In this document: piece after piece, positions 24,698 through 37,269 of the stretch
How the letters are laid out: every line of letters starts with the position of its first letter
Position numbering within the stretch: position 1 is the first letter of the stretch
Origin: Sipunculus nudus
Lineage: Eukaryota; Annelida; Sipuncula; Golfingiida; Sipunculidae
Length of the DNA: 64,000 nt
NCBI GenBank assembly: GCA_026874595.1
Contig: CM049309.1
Span: forward strand, 41,619,079-41,683,078
Reading direction: 5' to 3'
The notes under the pieces: generated by a model
Database searches by the model: none
The model's input: only the letters and a program-made list of their open reading frames with translations
Told to the model about the DNA's origin: nothing
Position numbers and translations under genes: made by a program

Positions 24698-25030
24698 TTG
24701 TCATACATGGATGTATTTTGAGACGCCGTAAATGTTTATTTGTTATGTGGGAGTTTCAAGATACGTTCAACGATCCCAAGATAAAGTTATACAAATTGTG
24801 CCTTAATTCTGCAGAAGATATGGTTGTATACATAGATAATAAATCTGTTATCTCAATCTACCTCCAAACCTAACATCAGTGAATTTATCCGTATCCAGTG
24901 TAAAATTTAGTCGAGTATGTTTGACTGTATTATGTATGTTATACGTTTACAGATTCATTTTATGTCTACGTATCATTCCATGCCTTTTATACAGATATCT
25001 TATCTAAATAAATACGTTCATAATGCACAT
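24698..25030 (+). terminator. Probable 3' UTR with two AATAAA signals
   Basis: AATAAA poly(A) signals lie at 24838-24843 and 25007-25012, about 140 and 310 bases after the LRR stop codon. The cleavage site cannot be fixed without transcripts. Confidence 0.55.
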
Positions 25031-27950
25031 TTTATATGAATATATGTATTGTGCTCTATGTATTAATTAAACGTTTGTGTTACCAAAAGGGAAATACTAT
25101 TATAACGTCAACTCCTGTGTCCTAATTATCTCATAATGGGTATCACTCTCATGTTATTGTCAACTTTCATCCTAATCTAGAAACCCCATGAATCACAAAC
25201 AGTGAATAAATATGTGTAAGTTTTTTATAGTAAATGAATTTCATACTCGAGGAGATGAATCTCACATTTTATGTCACATGTTTTAGGGAGTCTTGAAATA
25301 CGTTCATTCTAACTTTATATCAGAAAATTTGCATAATTTTAAACGTTTTCCTTGTAGAATTTATTTCATGTTTTAACTGCATGATGCCATCGTGTGCATT
25401 ATATCAGCATATTCTGTGTTAAGCTTGTTTTGATACGCAACAGCAAAATGTAATAATAAATGATCCAATGTGTTGTTGATATGTAACGAATCAGTTCGCC
25501 TTAGTTCGAAATGAATATGCAAGAGCTTTCATGACAAATACCTTTATATTTTATCGTATTATGTTTATACAGTTTATATAGTACATACATAAGTGTGTCC
25601 GTGCATATATACTATTTGTGTTCGTAATTGTATGTATATATTCGCGTGATTGTAATTCGTGTGAATTCTAGTACTCGTATGTACATTAGGAGAAAATAGA
25701 TGTTTTTCCCGATGTATTTACTTACTACACTCACGTGTTAAACACTGGGACGTTGGTAGGGTGGCTGATTATAACTCCATGATCCATAAACTAGTTGCAA
25801 ACCTTTCAATCGGAGAAGCCTCCCCGTCGTTTATGTGCATGCACTGCACTGCATGCCGAAAGGATATATAATGAATTTACGAAAAGCTCAAATTAGTTCG
25901 TGTCAGCAAACGTTCAAGGGTTGTGATAGTAATAACCATGAATTTATGGTTAATATTTTGCGTTAGGATGGGTTTCTAATTCACTGGAGACTGGAAAGAT
26001 TTTTTTTTAAATTCTTCATATGCTGCATATATGATTGATGATATAATTTCGTCTGATATGAGTATAGTGAGGTTTGGAAACAACATTTAATACCGCCAAT
26101 GTTTGTTCTAGATTATGTCACAGGGCGGCGACTGCAGAATTTTCTGTTATGTTATACTTATAATGTCACGTGCGGTAGTCAGTTTACGGAAGTAAAGACA
26201 GCTGTGCAGCGTATAGGTGTTTTTGGTAAGAAAATGAATTATACACTCAGTATAATTGTGGTTAGTTATGAAATATATGGTGTCGCCACCTGTAGGTGAT
26301 ACAATCATGTCTGACTTCTCACAGCATTACTTATCGTTGTTGTATATGTGTTACCCGCATGCAATAGGTGTAAAAATGTACAAATTAGTAGCATTCTCAG
26401 CAATGATACACAAAATCGTTTTTGAATAATCTCCACTCTGACGCACTCTGACGTAAAAACATATATTGTTCATGAAATATCGCTATCATATAGTTGATTT
26501 ATGCATGATGTATCAGAGCGGCTTATGTATCATGAATGGGTGCGATTTGCTAGTATCATAAGAGTTTATCATTGCTAGCGATTATTGAACATCCATTGCT
26601 GTATAATTAAATAATGATGCTCTCGTTTTAAGGGGTTATGAAGCTTTGATGTCATAATCACGTGGAAGAGTAAAGGGCCTTGGAAGAATAACTAAATGTA
26701 TAATCATCGTGACACACCTATCTGTAAATATCTATGTAATTATCAACAGGCGCTAATGGTTCAAAAGAGTTAGGAGAATGACGATAATTTTCCCACTCGA
26801 ACGTCAAAGAGTCTAGACTTGGTGTTTTTAAATTGAATCTCTGACCTTGGGGTGGTAAAATTGTCGAAGGATAATTGCCGAAGTAACTCTGTAAATATAT
26901 GGCATTGAAGTGGGTACTATTGTGCTTCCGTCTGTATATAATCATTAAGAGTATAGACAATGTTTCTGCCCCTGAGGCAGTATTTAGCAAACTGATGTGA
27001 ACATTTATGCAGAACTCATCATTCAGTTTAGGATCATATACTTGTACAGGATTTGTGAATGTATTACACTGGTTTATATAGAAATATGTAGTAAAAGCTC
27101 ATTTCCTGCAGATCTGTCAACACTGGAAATCAGGAAGCGGCACTGATTTTTATGTACATAGTGCTTTTGTATTCATATGTTTTATTACAATGGTACAAAA
27201 GATGTATTTTGAGCTTATTTTCCATCTTTGCTGTGGCTATGTGAATAAATATGTCATAAAAACACCGTGTTAAATAATTTCAAACCATTATTTATCAACC
27301 AACGGATACCTTCTAGTTTTATTTCATTTTCTTTAAATTTCCATACTCTCGATCAAGTATATTAGACAGGCAGGGATATTCCCGACAGTTTTGATATATC
27401 GGAATTTTATATCATGTTCGATTATTAATTTCCTCTTTATTAACATCCAAATTCGTTCTATACAATTTTGACTTTTGTTTGTTTGAGAAAATAAATATGC
27501 ATATTTTAGATGAAAGGCTCTATTAAAAGTATGTAAAACTTAATATCTTGAAAACTGACGCTGATGACACTGACAGTAAGTGTGTGAGCAATTTTATATT
27601 TTAACACCTATGCATCATTATAAAAAAAAAACCCTGTTTGTTTGACATAAATAACAGTGATACCTCCCTATATATGACTGGGAAAAGATCACAATATCTT
27701 ATTTTATATAGTTTTTATTAAAATTTATTTTTAAAAAAGGAAAGGACATGTGAATTTTAGATCCAGTAGGACTGTTTTGTCTTTGCGGAGGTAAATGCGC
27801 TCTCCTGAGCGCTTTCCTAGTTTTATGTATTTGTAATCGCATGTATAATTAGGGATGCCCTGACTTCAACACCAATTATAGTTCAACATCGTTTTAGGCG
27901 TCTGTCTCATGTTTCCCTGAAACTGATTAGTTTTTGTCGTCTCATACGTA
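25031..27950. other. Intergenic, nothing recognised
   Basis: AT-rich DNA with no convincing exon or repeat family. Confidence 0.5.
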
Positions 27951-27954
27951 TTTG

Positions 27955-28110
27955 GTTGCACAGTCGAGTGCTAATACATATTGGCGCTCTCCGCTTTCGA
28001 TCCCCGGCGTGGGTGTGAGAGTGAGTTCCCTACAGACTACCGAACGCCACTATCCTAGCAACGGAAAGTGCTTTGCACTAGTTGTACAATCTGTGTAAAA
28101 TAAATAAGTT
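27955..28110 (+). mobile_element. Possible decayed tRNA-related SINE fragment
   Basis: A B-box-like TTTCGATCCCCGGCG (about 27992-28006) is followed by a GC-richer body and an A/T-rich end with AATAAATAAG. No A box is clear and no target duplication was found. A unique sequence is equally possible. Confidence 0.3.
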
Positions 28111-29784
28111 TATATCATCTCACCTGTCCTCTCTCACAAACAGTAAAGGTATTATGATGACTCTAACATGTCTATTAGAAGAATGGATTATTTATTGTAT
28201 ACGTGGATTTAAGAAATAATTACCCATACAAAACAGATTTTTTTTTCTATCCAGTAGGGATCTTTTGGTAGAAAAGACTATATATATATATATATATGTA
28301 TTTCCTATGTGCACGGTCTAAAGAGTGACCAATGTATTGAGAACGAGTATTTAAATAAGTGGGTGTAAGCAAAATAACAAAACGTAAGATGTATTAATAA
28401 AAGTTTAATTAATGACAGTGCAAAAACGCATATACTTATATCAATTTAACGTGCTTCTATATACATACATGTCCCTACAATGAGTATGAGATCACGTCAT
28501 AAAATGGTTATATACAATCTGCAGGTAACAATCAGCCTCATCAATCTAATAACAATTTACAAAACAGAGTTCATAAAGACAGTTCAATAAATAAAACATA
28601 AAGAGAACGTATCCAGGTTAATAATACATTCAGTGTGTGTGTTTGTTGGTGTGTTTTTTGCTCTTTAACGTCTAAATAATAAGTTACCACTGATTTTTAC
28701 TTCCACTAAATCGTGAATAATTTTTTTTATTAACAATCACAAAATCATCGCCACTTAAAAGACCCCGTACAAATGCATGTGACGTCATAAAGGTAACTTC
28801 AATCAACCAACATCAGAGATGTTCCTTTTGTACACATGAAGACAAACATGGAAAATGGGCCACCAATCACGTTTCTGGTAAAAAGAAGAAAAAAAGAAAA
28901 AAGAAAGTGCATGTGCCTGTTCAAAAACCTGTCTCGTCCATTCTTGTTGCCTACCAAAATATTTCGTTTGTTTCGTTAAAAGCCACAGATTACACGTGAC
29001 CGTAAAAGTTATGATTTCGGCAAGTACTGTCGTCATGGCCTGTGGTACTGATCAGTTGGTCCAGGCTACAAGAAGGCAGCTTCATGTAATAAACTATGCA
29101 TTAACCGTATGACACATACGGTCTTGAAAAGATGCCATATGTATAATAATGACCATATATAATCATCACACCCTGTATCTCAGGCTACTGGTGACAGTTA
29201 TCAAATGCTTCAGTCACATCTTTCTCTAGTTGTATTTATATGGAATAAACACAAGTTACGTGATTTAATTGAAAGCCGGAAGGGACATAACGTTTATAAC
29301 ATAATTCTCAGAGATCAAATACCATGCAGGTCAAGCGAACCTATAGTTTTCCGACAACAGCGCCACTACATCACCCAATGCCTCAGCCTTGCTGTATTGT
29401 AACGAATGGGACTATAGAACAAGTCAATCAGTGAATGTATGACAGAGGGTACGGCAAGCTACCCCCGCTTACCTGACATGAGAGTATAAGGCATCACACC
29501 ACACGGCATTTATTCTTTACCCAGCGCCATCTACCGATTATTTCATAATTTAAAATATGACCGCTATATGGCGCAGATGTGCAGACCAGGGGAAACGGTT
29601 ATCATTTATGGTAATCGGTTGCATTTTTTTAAGTAATCGTACTCATTTGCATTTTTTCTAAAATTAATGTAATTATTGTCGTAATAGTTAGAATTTCCGA
29701 TTCTACTTATTTTTTAATGAAATGAATGTGGTCTGACTCTGAATTGGCCATGGCCGGGGGGGGGGGGGGGGGGGGGGGAATTTA
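28111..29784. other. Intergenic, mostly unremarkable
   Basis: AT-rich DNA with a short (TA)n at about 28279-28297, a CTCF-like core GCGCCATCTACCGA at 29524-29537, and a G homopolymer of about 22 bases ending at 29778 just before the MITE. No gene was recognised. Confidence 0.45.
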
Positions 29785-30103
29785 GGCAAAAAAAAAAAAA
29801 AGGCATGGTTTTCAGTCACCGCCCTCGTCATTTTTAACCCCCCGCATCAAAAATTTTTATTTTGATTTTTATTTCGAGAAGACAAAAATTAACATTACAA
29901 TACAATTTTGACAAGATTTCCTTTGTTATATAGTGCTTTAAACTGCTTTTACCTGTTTAGCAAAAATATTCTGTTTAATTATCATGCTTTTCCTAGAGCA
30001 TATGACATTTTTATCGAAATGTAGAAAAAAAAGGAAAAAAAAATAAATAAATAAATAAATTGCCAACCCGCACTGATTTTTGTTATTTTATTTTATTTTT
30101 GCC
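29785..30103. mobile_element. PIF/Harbinger-like MITE, copy 2 (diverged)
   Basis: It starts GGCAAAAAAAA, then GGCATGGTTTTCAGTCACCG, and ends ATTTTTGCC. Internal blocks (CATCAAAAATTTTTATTTTGA, TTCCTTTGTTATATAGTGCT and a CCCGCACTGATTTTTG motif) match copies 1 and 3. The left flank is TTA and the right flank TAA, so the target duplication has probably mutated. The termini are also more eroded than in the other copies, so this is the oldest of the three. Confidence 0.7.
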
Positions 30104-30594
30104 TAATAGTATTAATCATAAAAAAACAGCTTATCAAAAAAATATTAAGATAAATAGATAAAAATAAGGAGACGAATGGTGATAACAATGGAAGTAAAAA
30201 TAAAAGATAACTATGCACTTTCATTTCCTTCATATTTCCTCAGTAGTTTTTACACTCTCCAAGTAAGCTAATGTTTAACTGACATTGTGTCATGGTAGAC
30301 TGGTACTATTTAATCAATACAAATCAAGACCAGGACGTTGAAGCCAAGGTTAAATCACACGCGAGGAGTTGATCGGGACAGACCTTTTGACACACCAATA
30401 TCCTGAAATGACAACGTTGTAACGTAAAAAGATAAGTCTATAGGGTATAACCCCTCAATTGGATACGGAAGCTAACAATATAGATAAATAGATTCTATAT
30501 CCCATAACAAGTGGATACCTGTGTATGCCTAACATATGGATCCCTGCCTTTAACAGGCATTCCATTTACCGGTATAAGTACTAGTAAACCTTGC

Positions 30595-30650
<56 letters not shown>

Positions 30651-31810
30651 TGACCTCGGCATAAAATACGTGCATGTATTGGTGGACTTTTGTTAACGTT
30701 GCCTTATAAATCTCACAATTACTGTACTGTGAACTCTTATGTGCACATTTATGAATATTATAATTATATAATATTCTATTTAAATATCAGATGAAAATAT
30801 ACGTGGGCATTTGTGTGCATGTTTATAATGAACGTGTTGGTATGGTTTGATTAATGTATGTCGGACATTAATTAATACTATAACTAAATAAATTTGGTAA
30901 CTCCAGACATAAACATGCCGGTTCTGACTATTTTTTAGACATCGGGGTAATCATCATCCCTGCCGTAGATATGGCAAACTTGGTGCGAGAGCGCTATCTA
31001 GAGGAATAAATTCGCACCAAATTTCCCCCCAAAATAGAAACTTCCATCCACAACGAGCCACATCTACTGTCAAGTAATAGTGTACAAAGACACACCTTCA
31101 GTATACCCCTGAAACATTCCCCATTTGATAGTTTGTTCTTATCAGGCATTTTACACAGAACATGTGACGGTTTGAACCAACTGTTGCGGGCGTGGTATTA
31201 AATAGATGCCAGAGCAGAAGTGCCACCTTCTGAATCGTGGCTGATGATTGCATGCGCTACTACCTCCGTCAGATATCCTGATTTTCTCAAATCTCAATGA
31301 AGGCACTCTATAAGTCAATACTGCAGTAGAAGAATACTTTTTACGGCTCTTGAGATCTCGTGTCGGTGCATCATTCTGAGTCCGTCTTTACCCAGTAGAT
31401 GGCGCGACTGGTGGCATGCCAGCTGCTTCAAAGTGGCAGGAGATGCTGGAACAAGATATGGAAACATTTATAACAGTATATTTCATTGCCCTGATACTTC
31501 AAAGTTAATACCTAACTGACTTTCGAAAATGTAACATCAGCGAATGGCGCCACAAGGCATTCGTTGCAAATTACGAGTGTCTCATGAAAATATCTAGTTA
31601 AGACAAAAAGCTCAATATTACTTTGAGATAATATGGATTCAAGTATATTAGTTAAATGTGTTACTGTAGGAGACACCTACACTCTTGGCGAAAACAATAT
31701 TTCTTTGCAAATACGCAAAGAGGATACGATAACAGGGTATAACACTTAATATACTGTTCATATGGGCGCTATATAAACATACACAACTATATTCAATATA
31801 ACATCAAAAT
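30104..31810. other. Spacer with (TA)n and a CTCF-like motif
   Basis: A (TA)n array lies at 30598-30649. The 14-base motif CCAGTAGATGGCGC at 31392-31405 matches the vertebrate CTCF core consensus at every position. No gene was recognised. Confidence 0.5.
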
Positions 31811-32216
31811 TTACTTTTTTGTTGTTGGAGGGAACCGCCTCTGTTTTAATGCTAGCTTAAACTATATGTATATCTGCAGAATTCCATTCCGGTTTCGGGC
31901 TACGTGACAGGGCAGTATCACACGCTTCCTCTCATTTTATATCCTGGTGTTAACAAGGCACGGTGACTACTGCACCTGCTGGCCCTATAGATATGTGTGG
32001 TCATCCCCATTGCTGGGTCATACGACAAAAGAGCCCCCGAAAGGCGCACTCGTTTGCGAGTGAAACACATCCGTTCGGCACGGCCTTCCCATTAGGCTTG
32101 CAGAGCGCTCACCCAGGTAGGGGGCCGACCGTGAAAAAACTGAAAGGCTGAGACTGGAACTCACGATCTCCAGCTTTGAGTCCTGTGTTCTGCCCTTGAG
32201 CCACATAAAACGGTTT
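31811..32216 (-). mobile_element. tRNA-derived SINE, copy 2 (full length)
   Basis: Read on the minus strand from 32216, it begins with a tRNA-like head: A-box-like TGGCTCAAGGGCAGAAC, then a B-box-like GAGTTCCAGTCTC about 35 bases later. The shared body and an A-rich tail (AACAAAAAAGTAAA) follow. It is flanked by a 9-bp duplication CATCAAAAT at 31802-31810 and 32217-32225. This is the best preserved of the three copies and could serve as the family reference. The apparent ORFs on both strands here are artefacts of the SINE body. Confidence 0.85.
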
Positions 32217-32225
32217 CATCAAAAT

Positions 32226-32416
32226 AAACATGTAATAAAAAATGAAAATAAAAGCACTACATTCCTATTTTAAAAGAAAAGAAAGGAAGAGTTGCTACAG
32301 AATAATGAGCCACATTCACTAACTCTTAAATCAAATAAAATACAGTTATGGAATTTCAACGACACGAAGCAGGTTTTGTGATCTTCCTTGTCAGATATAA
32401 CCACATAATTAAGATT

Positions 32417-32485
<69 letters not shown>

Positions 32486-33290
32486 GTTATCCGATATAAA
32501 TCGTGATATTTATATATTTACATGATTCTTGTATGCCGGTCAAACATTTATCCAGGTTTACTGTACACACATTTTGATTAATAAATGGAAAGAAAGCTCC
32601 TGTTCTGGAAATCCGCAAAGCTGTCCCCGCACTGTATTAATCTGAGCGATTTCCCGTGAGATATGCGTGCCTATGGTAACGTGCGGGTAACAGCTTGCGC
32701 ATTTTTTATATGACCTTGTCCATTTTACTGTTACACAAAAATATTAACACAAAATGATAGGGAAATAAAAAAAATTACGAAATACCGGTACATGTATTCC
32801 CTTATCCCTCGCAATAATTACCGTAAAATATAAAAAATATGAATATTGTATGATCCCGATTTATTGCCCAACTTCGTCACAGATACTGTATTAACCAGAT
32901 ACGTTAATACGTATGGGATAGAATAAACGTTTGCGACTTCGGTCATTTTAGGTAGTTTAAGCCAGATAATAGCCAGAATCTGCGTACACATAATATTGAT
33001 TTGTAAAGGACATGGCCTTGAACTACTATGACGGAACCGAAGGCTGAATGGTAGACTTCTTAGAAACCCATTACCGGGAGAGGAAGATTTCGATCGATAT
33101 ATTATTGTATGGCTAATATTTAATTGTCTAACAGTTTGGGTGTTTGAGATTGGCGAAGGAACATTATCAAGATAGAGACATTTAAATACTGTGAACTCCC
33201 GCATATGCTTTAGTACATCGGGAACGAGTCATAAACTGTTAACTAGCTGGAAAAGCAGATGTTATTGAGGTATACATATACGCTGTATGA
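32226..33290. repeat. AT-rich spacer with a (TA)n array
   Basis: TA dinucleotides run from 32419 to about 32480. The rest is AT-rich. A 128-codon minus-strand frame at 32818-33204 has no recognisable domain and is probably chance. Confidence 0.5.
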
Positions 33291-33293
33291 GGG

Positions 33294-33900
33294 AGGACTA
33301 CTAAAATAGTCTTCGTCTGTCCGTCCGTCCGTCCCGCCCCATACTTTTAGCACATATCTCTACTACACTTGCTGCTTTGTTCACCAAATCTTACAGACTT
33401 GCTCAGCACCTGACTGACATGTGGTTATAACCTGCAGGTGGCGCCACCTAAGTTTAGCGACTTTCTGCAAATTGGTCTTTTTCACTCTCCTTTAGTTAAG
33501 CCATTCAATAAGAACACTTTAGCCTTCAAAAAATCATACGCAAAAATTCCTTGGAGCAAAGGGAAATTCAATGAAACTATATTGAATAGATTTATTTTCA
33601 GACTGATGTTCCCACTGGAGTTCAAATTTTGCTGATTGTGAACTTTTCTGATTTCACGTTTCTATATATGGTGCAAAAAATCTTTTACCTTTTATCCCAT
33701 GAACCACTTCACCAATCATTACCAAATTAATCTGGCATATTGATCACATGACTCGCTTGTGTTTAACCCTGCAGGTGGCGCCACCTCTGTTTAAGGATAT
33801 TTGCATACAATGTTACAGGCATATTTCTTGGCCACAACCATGATAGGAATCTATTTGTTCAAATCAGTCAAGTTTAAATAATTTCATCCCCCACTGCTCC
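33294..33900. repeat. Palindrome-bearing repeat, two units of ~337 bp
   Basis: Two copies of AGGTGGCGCCACCT, each preceded by CCTGC, lie at 33436-33449 and 33773-33786. The surrounding sequence recurs in part, such as the phrase ACCAAAT(C)TTACAGA/ACCAAATTAATCTGG ahead of each core. The left edge has a (GTCC)n run, GTCCGTCCGTCCGTCCCG. It belongs to the same palindrome superfamily as the arrays at 35-37, 42, 46-47 and 51-52 kb. Confidence 0.65.
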
Positions 33901-34153
33901 CAGTTAAAACAGGGTCTTCTGGATAACTAAAAAGCTAATCATACATTTTCTTTCTTTTTTTAATCCAATTTGTATTTTGCAAGTTTTGAAATTAAAAAAG
34001 ACGGGCCCTGCCAAGGTTTCTATAAACTGGGCATCACTAATGAACACTTTCCTTTGTACTTCCCTAGTCAAACATATGGTAGGGGACTATTTTGTGCCTC
34101 TATAGGCCCTTTTACATATTACTACGCATGACTATAAACACAAGTTAGCTCAC

Positions 34154-34526
34154 CTCGTTGGTTGAGGATCCATGCTTGATGCCTCACGCCAGCTTTCGTT
34201 TTTTCAAACACGTCTAGAGGGGAGAGACCGGCTTGATTACATGGTGATCGCAGATCAACACCTTCAGCTAAATAGTTCAATATCTCGTAGTGTCCGTACC
34301 TGGCCGCCAGGTGTGCTGGTGTGTTTCCGCGTGCGTCACGGAGTGATATATCAGCACCGTACCATAATAAAACCTTGAGGGTGTCTAGGTAGCCCTGTCT
34401 GGCGACGTCATGTGCTGGAGTTAGGAGTGTGTCTTTTTTATTATTTTTACTGTGATCCACCACATTCGGGTCTGCTCCAGCTTCCAGCAGCAATGTCGCC
34501 AGCGATACCTGACTGAAGTTCATCAC
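34154..34526 (-). CDS. Ankyrin exon of an INK4-type (CDKN2-like) CDK inhibitor gene
   Basis: A 373-bp internal exon on the minus strand. It runs from an acceptor (TTATATTTTTCAG, ending at 34527) to a strong donor (CAACGAG then GTGAGC at 34148-34153) and encodes 124 codons plus one base. It opens with V-M, then a repeat ending LLLEAGADPNVVD (13-24). Next comes HDVARQGYLDTLKVLL (39-54) with GADISLRD, then NTPAHLAARYGHYEILNYL (68-86) and a weak last repeat to residue 124. The HD.AR.G.LDTL.VL signature and the GAD..(R)DA.G..P.HLA..GH pattern are those of p15/p16/p18/p19 INK4 proteins, which bind CDK4/6 and block cyclin D. As in human CDKN2A exon 2, the exon starts in phase 0 right at a Val-Met pair and ends in phase 1. 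An insert of about ten residues (25-34) is unusual. The first exon and any last exon were not found. Confidence 0.8.
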
Positions 34527-35150
34527 CTGAAAAATATAAGTTTATGATATCTTTTAATAATATCGTGAATAATAATCCTCTTTCATACATTCCGTGTTTG
34601 TATGCGTGTAAGTGCGCGTGTGTGTACGTGTATAACCTAACAAGAGATAGGTACAGAAATATAGTTTAGGAATAGCGTTGTCCAAGCCCATCCTTGTAAC
34701 ATAAGTTCAAGTTCGATAATTCAGACTGATCGTCAGCTGGACGTAATGCTCAGCCAAAAGGCCACTTGACTCTTTTGGTTTAAACCTCTAGGATGACTTG
34801 CATAAACTTTGACAGTCATGCGTTTCAAAACTTATCAACAGATGCGTAACACTGAAATGGCGTAAAACAGTAGATAAACGGACAAACTCAAACAGTAATA
34901 TACTTAGAGCTGATCACTTTATGTTCCATTCTCTTGAGGAAAGAATGTTTCAATCAGATCTTAATTTTTCTCATCCAATTATTAAAAAAAATAATTTTAC
35001 ACGTTTGAAATAACAAGTGACCCATGGGTCATGACGCTCAGCTGACTGGGAAGAGATTTGCAAAAGGAAATTTTTTCATCTGAATGGTAGTATATACCTA
35101 TTCAACTGAAGCATCAAACAGATTAACCAACAGGGCAAAATTGTGTCTGT
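34527..35150. other. Upstream intron of the INK4-like gene, plus left edge of a repeat array
   Basis: No exon was recognised. A simple GT-rich tract (about 34598-34632) is followed by AT-rich DNA. Motifs typical of the next array begin at about 35060. Confidence 0.45.
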
Positions 35151-35152
35151 AT

Positions 35153-37237
35153 TTTTAAAGGTCTCAAAAATAGAGAAAAAAATTCGTAAAAAATCGAAAA
35201 ATACAGGTGGCGCCACCAGTCTGCAGGAACTGATGGAACATCTCATGATCAATATGTATGCAAAAAATCATGACCATCAGTGATGTAGTTAATGAGATAT
35301 TGAAGTTTTTGTATGAAATTTTTTACTTTTCTGGGGGGTACTTTGGGGCCCCATAGCTCGAAGGATATGGGTAACAGAGACCTAATTTCTGGTTTCCAAG
35401 GAGATTTTTCATGGACCTCTCAGAATGCCAAGTTACAAGGTTCTAGGTCCAGTGGTTACGATTTGTGCCTGGTTAACGGACGGACAGACGGACGACGGAC
35501 AAAGAGTGATCGCTATAGCTCAGATGACTTTCAGTCAGCTGAGCTAAAAATTGAAAAAAATACAGATGGTGCCACCAGACTGCAGAAACTGATGAAACAC
35601 CCCATGATCAATATCAATGCTAAGAATCATGGTGATCAATGCATTAGTTGTTCAGATACTTGAGCTTTTGTATCAAATTTTCCATTATTCTGGGGGGGGG
35701 GGGGGGGTACTTCTGAGCCCAATTCCTCGAAGAATATGGATAACAGAGACCTAATTTGAGGTTTCCAAGGAAACTTTTTATGGGCTTCTCTGCATGTCAA
35801 GACAGAAGATTCTAGGTCTAGGCATTACGATTTGTGCCCTGTAAAATTCGTAAAAATCGAAAAAATACCAGTGGCGCCATCAGACTGCAGAAACTGATGA
35901 AACATTCCAAGATCAATATCCGTGCAAAGAATTATGGTGATCATTGCAAAAGTTTTTCAGATACTTGAGCTTTTGTATCAAATTTTCCATCATTCTGGGG
36001 GGTACTTGGGAGCCCCATAGCTCGAAAAAAATGGGTAACAGAGACCTTTTTCTAAGTTTCTAAGGAGACTTTTAATGGGCCTCCCTGCATGTCAAGAGAG
36101 AAGATTCTAGGTCCAGACGTTACGATTTGTGCCCTGTTAACCGATGACCGCATCTTTTAATGTCTCAAAAATAGAGAAAAAAACATGTAAAAATCGAAAA
36201 AATACAGGTGGCACCACCAGTCTGCAGAAACTGATGAAACACCCCATGATCAAAATTAATGCAAAGAATCATGGTGATCAATGCAATAGTTGATCAGTTA
36301 CTTGAACTTTTGTATCAAATTTTCCATTATTCTGGGGGGTACTTCGGAGCCCCATAGCTCAGAGGTTATGGGTAACAGAGACCTAATTTCAGGTTTCCAA
36401 GGAGACTTTTTATGGGCCTCTTTGTATGTCAAGAGAGAAGATTCTAGTTCCAGTCGTTACGATTTGTGCCCTGTTAACAGATGACGGCATCTTCAGAGGT
36501 CTCAAAAATAGAGAAAAAAATTCGTAAAAATTGAAAAAATACAGGTGGCGCCACCAGTCTGCAGAACTGATGAAACACCTCCATGATCAATATCCATGCA
36601 AAAAATCATGACCATCAGTAATGTAGTTAATGAGATATTGAAGTTTTTGTATGAAATTTTTGACTATTCTGGGGGGTACTTAGGGGGCCCATAGCTCGAA
36701 GGATATGGGTAACAGAGACCTAATTTCTGGTTTCCATGGACATTTTTTCATTGACCTCTCAATGTCTCAAGAATGAAGATTCTAGGTCCAGTCTTTACAA
36801 TTTGTGCCTTGTTAACAGATGTTCACATTTTTAAAGGTCTCAAAAATAGAGAAAAAAATTCGTAAAAAATCGAAAAATACAGGTGGCGCCACCAGTCTGC
36901 AGGAACTGATGGAACATCTCATGATCAATATGTATGCAAAAAATCATGACCATCAGTGATGTAGTTAATGAGATATTGAAGTTTTTGTATGAAATTTTTT
37001 ACTTTTCTGGGGGGTACTTTGGGGCCCCATAGCTCGAAGGATATGGGTAACAGAGACCTAATTTCTGGTTTCCAAGGAGATTTTTCATGGACCTCTCAGA
37101 ATGCCAAGTTACAAGGTTCTAGGTCCAGCGGTTACGATTTGTGCCTGGTTAACGGACGGACAGACGGACAGACGGACCGACGGACAAAGAGTGATCGCTA
37201 TAGCTCAGATGACTTTCAGTTAGCTGAGCTAAAAACT
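35153..37237. repeat. Tandem palindrome repeat, six units of ~306-359 bp
   Basis: Six copies of a unit containing AAATCGAAAAAATACAGG, a GGTGGCGCCACC core and CTGCAG-AACTGATG start at about 35205, 35565, 35869, 36205, 36543 and 36881. Each unit continues with GGGGGGTACTT, CCCATAGCTCGAAGG and GGGTAACAGAGACCTAAT. Units 1 and 6 (35153-35550 and 36829-37234) are almost identical and share a special end with GACGGACAAAGAGTGATCGC and CTGAGCTAAAAA. The four inner units are diverged. Apparent ORFs of 64-116 codons are translations of this repeat, not genes. Confidence 0.85.
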
Positions 37238-37269
37238 AATGTCCCAGTGCACAGGTGAAAAGGAATCAA

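Noticed and set aside
35313-37258. Two nearly identical frames (MKFFTFLGGTLGPHSS...) suggesting a gene pair
   Set aside because: They lie in the two near-identical outer units of a tandem repeat; inner units have stops and frameshifts, so this is repeat DNA.
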